Assembly: GCF_018403245.1 (NCBI RefSeq)
Contig: NZ_BOSH01000015.1
Span: forward strand, 1-64,000
DNA from: Paenibacillus sp. J2TS4
GTDB taxonomy: Bacteria; Bacillota; Bacilli; Paenibacillales; NBRC-103111
Length of the DNA: 64,000 bases
Reading direction: 5' to 3'
The notes beneath the pieces are model-generated. The model saw nothing but the letters and a program-made list of their open reading frames with translations. It had not been told where the DNA came from and did not search any database. The position numbers and the translations under genes were made by a program. The first letter of the stretch is position 1. Each line of letters starts with the position of its first letter. Positions 59,626 to 64,000 of the stretch are shown here, one piece after another.

Positions 59626-60888
59626 TTAGTCGGCTACTTTAACAGCTTCCTGATCGGTCAGTTGATGCTGACCCGATATGACCAGCCGTTCCCCTTCCTC
59701 GACCCCGGACAGGATTTCTTGATTCAATCCCTCCAAACGACCCAATTCCACCTTGCGTCTCTCCACATGCTCCTGCTTGAGAATAAAGACATAGCTGTCT
59801 GATCCCTCACGAACGATGCTGGAGGTCGGCACAGCCACTACAAGCTGCTCCTCTTCCGTAAGCATCAGCTGAACACGGGTTCCCGGCTTAAGCTCGAGAT
59901 CGTCGTTAGCTACTTCTACATCTAAATCATAGGTTTTCGTATCGACATTCATAACATCTGCCAAGTAGGTAATGGTCCCTGTCAGCTTCTCGCTGCTGCC
60001 CGGCACATAGAAGGTCACTTCGTCTTTGCCGCGCAAGTAGGAGGCTGCTTCCTCTGTGAGTGTAGCTGATATCTTGGCCGGGTTCAACTGCTCTATCCTC
60101 CCTACCTGTACTCCCGGAGACAGGGTCGCCTTCACGACTACCGGAAGCTCGGTCAGGATGCCGCTCACCGGCGCCCTGACTTCATAGTGCTGCAGGCTGC
60201 GGTCGATCTCCTGCAAGGTGAGCTGAGAAGACTCCAACTGCACCTCCAGAGCGGCCAAGGAATCGGACGATTCCAACGTTGCGAGCTTCTTCTGCAGGAT
60301 GTCGAGGTCCATCTTCTGATTGTTGACCTGCGTCTCCATCTGCTCCAGCTCTATCTTGGTCACCAGACCAAGATCATAGTCATTTCGCATTTTATTGTAA
60401 TTTTTTTCTAGATCAGCGATGCCTTGCTCCATCTTCTGAATCGAATTATTCATTTCAGTCACGCCGTTGGTGTAATCTTCCTTCCCCTGCTTCAGTTGAG
60501 CCTGGGCGCTCTTAATGCCGAGCTGTCCCTTCTGTCTTTGCAGTCGTACGTCATCCATATCGATTTTAAGAATGACATCTCCTTCATTCACATAGTCGCC
60601 GCGGTTCTTCAACAGCTGGACCACATCGCCGCTTACCTTGGCAAAGACGTCCATCCGAAGAGACGGAACAACTTCTGCCACTTGCTCTAACGGCTCTCCA
60701 ATTTTCTCCTTGCCTATAGTCGTCGTCTTAACCGTCTTTATCTGCTGCTCCTGACCGGCCGGTGCTTCGGCAGAAGTCACCGGATCCGCGCCGCTGCACC
60801 CGGAGATTACGGCCACGCTGAGGATGACCGCTCCAAGCACTGCGGAAGCCTTGTTCCGTTTGTTCTTTCGTTCCCTGTGCTTCATCAT
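59626..60888 (-). CDS. Lipoprotein efflux adaptor (HlyD/RND periplasmic adaptor-like)
   Basis: 420 residues from the ATG at 60888 (GGGGAG upstream; the in-frame start at 60930 overlaps the previous gene). Lipobox VISGC puts a lipid anchor at cysteine ~32. After a Ser/Glu linker comes a barrel-sandwich domain (SLRMDVFAKVSGDVVQLLKN), an alpha-hairpin coiled coil (GQLGIKSAQAQLKQGKEDYT to MDLDILQKKLATLESSDSLA) and beta-barrel domains ending in ISGQHQLTDQEAVKVAD. It would dock to the RND protein. The start lies 16 bases after the RND stop. Such adaptors occur in Gram-positive RND systems such as SwrC-like loci, in spite of no outer membrane. Confidence 0.9.
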   Translation of the reverse strand: MMKHRERKNKRNKASAVLGAVILSVAVISGCSGADPVTSAEAPAGQEQQIKTVKTTTIGKEKIGEPLEQVAEVVPSLRMDVFAKVSGDVVQLLKNRGDYVNEGDVILKIDMDDVRLQRQKGQLGIKSAQAQLKQGKEDYTNGVTEMNNSIQKMEQGIADLEKNYNKMRNDYDLGLVTKIELEQMETQVNNQKMDLDILQKKLATLESSDSLAALEVQLESSQLTLQEIDRSLQHYEVRAPVSGILTELPVVVKATLSPGVQVGRIEQLNPAKISATLTEEAASYLRGKDEVTFYVPGSSEKLTGTITYLADVMNVDTKTYDLDVEVANDDLELKPGTRVQLMLTEEEQLVVAVPTSSIVREGSDSYVFILKQEHVERRKVELGRLEGLNQEILSGVEEGERLVISGQHQLTDQEAVKVAD

Positions 60889-60904
60889 GCCTGACTCCCC
60901 TTTT

Positions 60905-63900
60905 TTACTTACTAATATTAGATTGCGCAATGAGCTGCCGTTTGGATGTTTTCGGCTCCCTGCGGAAGATCCGGGCCATCCGTCCGTTAAAGGAATGGAT
61001 CAAATCATACACTATCGGTACGATAACCAGCGTCAAGATCGTGGAAGTAATCAAGCCTCCAATAACGACCACGGCCAAGCCTTTGGAGATCAAGGCTCCT
61101 TTGGACATGCCCATAGCGAGCGGCATGAGAGCAAAAATAGTAGCTCCAGCGGTCATCAAGATGGGACGCAGACGCTCCATCGATCCTTCGACCAGTGCCT
61201 CGCGAACGGTATAGTTCTCTTCCCTTAACTGCTGTACCCGGTCTATCAGAACGATCGCATTGGTCACTACAATTCCGATCAACATCATGAACCCGATTAA
61301 CGAGGTGACGTTCAGTGACTCCGAGGTTATCAACAAGCCTAGCAATCCGCCAATAACAGCCAACGGCAAGGAGAACAGGATGGCGAAAGGCGCACTGGCA
61401 TTGCCGAAGGTGAGCACCATGATCAAGTAGACAATGAAGACGGCCGCTGCCATCGCCACGAATAAATCGGCAAATCCTTCATTAATGTTATCCGATACTC
61501 CGGAAACTTCCCGGCTGACACCGGACGGCAGGTCTATTTCGTTAAGGGCCGCAGCTACCATGGCGCTGACCCCGCCTTTGTTCTTACTCTCGATCGTAGC
61601 GGTAACCCGCAGCGTCTGGTGCTGGTTATCCCTTGCTATGGACACCGGAGCTTCAATCTGTCTAAGCTTAGCGATTTCATTGAGGAATACTTTCGCTCCA
61701 GTAGGTGACGTTAATTCGATTTTACCCAGTGAATCTAATGAATTCTTATATTTATCATCCAGTTCAACGACTGTTTTGTACAGGACATTGTCAAACTTTA
61801 GATCGCCCAGATTTTCCTTGCCGATCCAACTGGCGACGGTCTGCATCACTTGGGCGGAGGTCAGCCCGTAGATTCTCGCCTTGTTTTGATCCACCAGAAC
61901 TTCAACTTCTGTTTTGGATTCGCTCAGGCTATCCTTCACAGAGGTCAATTCCGGGAATTCCTTGAGCTTCTCTTTAACGATCGCAGCCGCCTGCTGCAGC
62001 ACCAGTGTGTCTTCCCCTTTAAGCAAATAGGAGAAGTCGGCTCCGCCCCCGCCATCGCCGCCGAACGAAATCAGAGAACCCTCGACTCGCGAGCCTTTGG
62101 GCATATCGTACATAATTTGATCTTTCAGTTCTTTCAAGGCCGTCTTGGCATCCGTTGCCTCGGAGACGGAAGTGAACATGGTCGCTTTATAAGGTACGGC
62201 TTCGTCGCCAAACTCATAGCCGACCAGCGACTCGATATAAGTGAACTTGGACTGTCCGTTAACATCCTGCTGTTCCTTCATCATAGCCTCGATTTCCTTC
62301 ATCTTGGCATCCATCATTTCCATAGAGGTTTCTCTCGGCATATCAATCATGAGATACATATGCTTGTCTGATTCACTCTCCGGCATAAAGGAAACGGCCA
62401 GGTTAGGAACAATCAGCACAATGGATAGGATAAAAAGCAATCCGGACAGCAGCAAAGTTTTAATCCGATGCTTCAAGCTCCAATTCAATGCGCTCTTGTA
62501 GCTCAGAGCCATTCGGCCTACTTTATATTCCTTGGCTACACTTTTGCTTCTCATGACCAGCAGTTTGGCCAGCATCGGAATAACGGTCAACGCGACCAAT
62601 AGAGACGACATGAGAGCAACTCCCAGAGTAATGGCGAAGGGACGGAAAATCTCCCCAATCATGCCCCCAATGAAACCAAGCGGGCCAAAAACTCCAACCG
62701 TAGTAATCGTAGAGGAGGTGATCGCTACAGCCACCTGTTTGGTAGCCATCAATATAACCGATTCGTTGCGCTCCTGAGCCTTCTGAAGCTGACTGTATAT
62801 GTTCTCGATAACAACGATGGAGTCATCCACTACCCGGCCTACCGCTATGGCCATTCCGCCTAGTGTCATTATGTTAAGAGAAATGCCGAGCGGCGCCATC
62901 ACCAATAGAGTGATTAGAATGGACAACGGAATCGAAACCAGTACGATTAAAGTCATTCTCACGTTTCTAAGGAACAGCAGGATCATGATGGAAGCAAGCA
63001 ATGCGCCGAGCGCTCCCTCTTGAACCATTCCATTGATCGAATTCTGAATATCCGTTGCCGTATTATAAATGGTTTGAAAAGCTATGTTCGGATGGGTTAC
63101 TTTCCAGCCTTCGATCATCCGATCTACAGCGTCGCCGAATTCCACTGCATTGGCGCTCTTGGTTTTGTATAAATGGACTCCAATAGCTGCTTTATCGTCC
63201 AGCCGACCGATAAATTTAGACTCGCTGATCGCTTCTATACTGGCTATGTCCTTAAGAATTAAGGCTTCTCCTTTGCGTGTCGTCAGCTTCAGGTTCTCTA
63301 AATTATAGATCGAATCGAACTCGCCCGTAATCCGGACCATTTGGTTGTTTCCGCGAAATTCGACGGTCCCGGCCGGGCTGGACATGATGGAGGATTGGAT
63401 ATAGCCCGCCACCTCTGCTGGAGTAAACCCGTAATGGCTGATCGCATTCGCATCGAGTTTAATCGTCAGCGCCGCTTCCTGGTTTCCGATCGAATCGACG
63501 TGATCCAGTCCGCTGATCGAGTTGAATCCCGGCAGAATAACATCCCGATAGATCTTATCGAGCTCCGCCTGATTCATCCCTTCCTCTCCGTAGACGGACA
63601 TGTAATACACCGGTGACGAGGCAAATCCGAAGGTTTGAACCCGGGGCTTCTCGGCGCCTTGCGGCATTTTAACATTAGCGACCAGGCTCTCTACCTCTCT
63701 CTTCGCTTCCTCGGGGTCCATGCCCTGCTCGAGCTCGATCATAATACTGGAGAAATTGTCACTCGAGGTAGAATTCAGATTCTTTAATCCTTCCAGCCCG
63801 GATATCGTCTTTTCCAACGGTTTAGTTACATGCTCAAGCACATCGCTAGGTGGTGCCGTATATTGCGTGCTTACCATAACCATGGGTAAGGAGATATCAG

Positions 63901-64000
63901 GCATACTTTCCACTTTCAATATAGATGAGGCATAAATTCCCCCGCCGACCAGCATTAGCATCATAATGATCAATGCCGCGACGTTCTTCATGGAAAACTT
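60905..64000 (-). CDS. RND-family efflux transporter (SwrC/AcrB-like), 5' end outside window
   Basis: At least 1031 residues; the frame stays open through the window edge (KFS precedes the internal Met at 63991), so the start and the first few residues lie beyond base 64000. Twelve helices and two large extracytoplasmic loops are arranged as in AcrB/SwrC. The proton-relay motif in TM4 is intact: GGMAIAVGRVVDDSIVVIEN contains the two Asp residues. The C-terminal half has GFMMLIGIVVTNAIVLIDRV. Driven by proton motive force, it exports amphipathic compounds such as surfactin (SwrC) or drugs. It heads an operon with the lipoprotein adaptor and an unknown exported protein. Confidence 0.92.
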   Translation of the reverse strand, partial: KFSMKNVAALIIMMLMLVGGGIYASSILKVESMPDISLPMVMVSTQYTAPPSDVLEHVTKPLEKTISGLEGLKNLNSTSSDNFSSIMIELEQGMDPEEAKREVESLVANVKMPQGAEKPRVQTFGFASSPVYYMSVYGEEGMNQAELDKIYRDVILPGFNSISGLDHVDSIGNQEAALTIKLDANAISHYGFTPAEVAGYIQSSIMSSPAGTVEFRGNNQMVRITGEFDSIYNLENLKLTTRKGEALILKDIASIEAISESKFIGRLDDKAAIGVHLYKTKSANAVEFGDAVDRMIEGWKVTHPNIAFQTIYNTATDIQNSINGMVQEGALGALLASIMILLFLRNVRMTLIVLVSIPLSILITLLVMAPLGISLNIMTLGGMAIAVGRVVDDSIVVIENIYSQLQKAQERNESVILMATKQVAVAITSSTITTVGVFGPLGFIGGMIGEIFRPFAITLGVALMSSLLVALTVIPMLAKLLVMRSKSVAKEYKVGRMALSYKSALNWSLKHRIKTLLLSGLLFILSIVLIVPNLAVSFMPESESDKHMYLMIDMPRETSMEMMDAKMKEIEAMMKEQQDVNGQSKFTYIESLVGYEFGDEAVPYKATMFTSVSEATDAKTALKELKDQIMYDMPKGSRVEGSLISFGGDGGGGADFSYLLKGEDTLVLQQAAAIVKEKLKEFPELTSVKDSLSESKTEVEVLVDQNKARIYGLTSAQVMQTVASWIGKENLGDLKFDNVLYKTVVELDDKYKNSLDSLGKIELTSPTGAKVFLNEIAKLRQIEAPVSIARDNQHQTLRVTATIESKNKGGVSAMVAAALNEIDLPSGVSREVSGVSDNINEGFADLFVAMAAAVFIVYLIMVLTFGNASAPFAILFSLPLAVIGGLLGLLITSESLNVTSLIGFMMLIGIVVTNAIVLIDRVQQLREENYTVREALVEGSMERLRPILMTAGATIFALMPLAMGMSKGALISKGLAVVVIGGLITSTILTLVIVPIVYDLIHSFNGRMARIFRREPKTSKRQLIAQSNISK

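Overview
The window looks like a chromosome segment of a Paenibacillus-type Firmicute. The reasons are strong GGAGG ribosome binding sites, many TTG/GTG starts, low-GC intergenic DNA between mid-GC genes, and the gene set: SatA-like acetyltransferase, SWIM/SNF2 pair, OpuC transporter, GlpP, YdaT/YdaD, CadA/ArsR, and an RND pump with a lipoprotein adaptor. The genus is inferred; the phylum is well supported. There is no rRNA, tRNA or CRISPR array.

1-11.6 kb is an accessory island. A short hairpin plus the last ~70 bp of a sulfurtransferase gene (sseA) recurs as full or partial copies at about 2.36, 3.17, 5.66, 7.70 and 10.66 kb; only the last belongs to an intact sseA. Between copies lie small minus-strand genes of drug- or metabolite-modifying families (NlpC/P60 lipoprotein, SatA-like GNAT, APH-like kinase, metallo-beta-lactamase fold, RibD/DHFR fold), pieces of VOC and TetR genes, and one nearly complete plus two fragmentary tyrosine integrases. 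The best integrase has lost its catalytic tyrosine where it joins a SIR2-domain fragment. I read this as repeated insertion of small integrative elements into the 3' end of sseA followed by decay.

11.6-22.6 kb holds a heterodimeric ABC exporter, a GNAT gene, the translationally coupled SWIM-SNF2 pair and a TagO/WecA-like GlcNAc-1-phosphate transferase. 22.8-30.8 kb holds a large secreted GHL10-like protein with Big2 domains, a Tat-exported beta-helix protein, and decayed genes (methyltransferase, second beta-helix, oxidoreductase, solute-binding protein, LacI regulator). 30.8-34.7 kb is an ArsR-CadA metal efflux module and a YihY/BrkB protein. 35-42.7 kb has a class A penicillin-binding protein, small metabolic enzymes, a probable sigma-B stress pair (ydaT-like, ydaD-like), an EEP-family hydrolase, a 59-codon gene and a DUF2179 protein.

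43-46.5 kb is a complete opuCABCD compatible-solute operon. 46.5-53.8 kb has a zinc-ribbon protein whose RBS abuts a MITE, a UbiA prenyltransferase, GlpP, a MacB-type ATPase/permease/adaptor operon and a Cof-type HAD phosphatase. 54-57.5 kb has an mgtC-like gene preceded by a strong promoter and a long leader hairpin with a U-tract (a likely attenuator), an MFS transporter and an RpiR regulator. The right end is one minus-strand operon: RND transporter (running off the window), lipoprotein adaptor and an unknown exported protein.

Three repeat families stand out: a 261-bp MITE (two full copies, one partial), an inverted pair of ~75-bp elements 4 kb apart, and imperfect TGCA-rich intergenic repeats.
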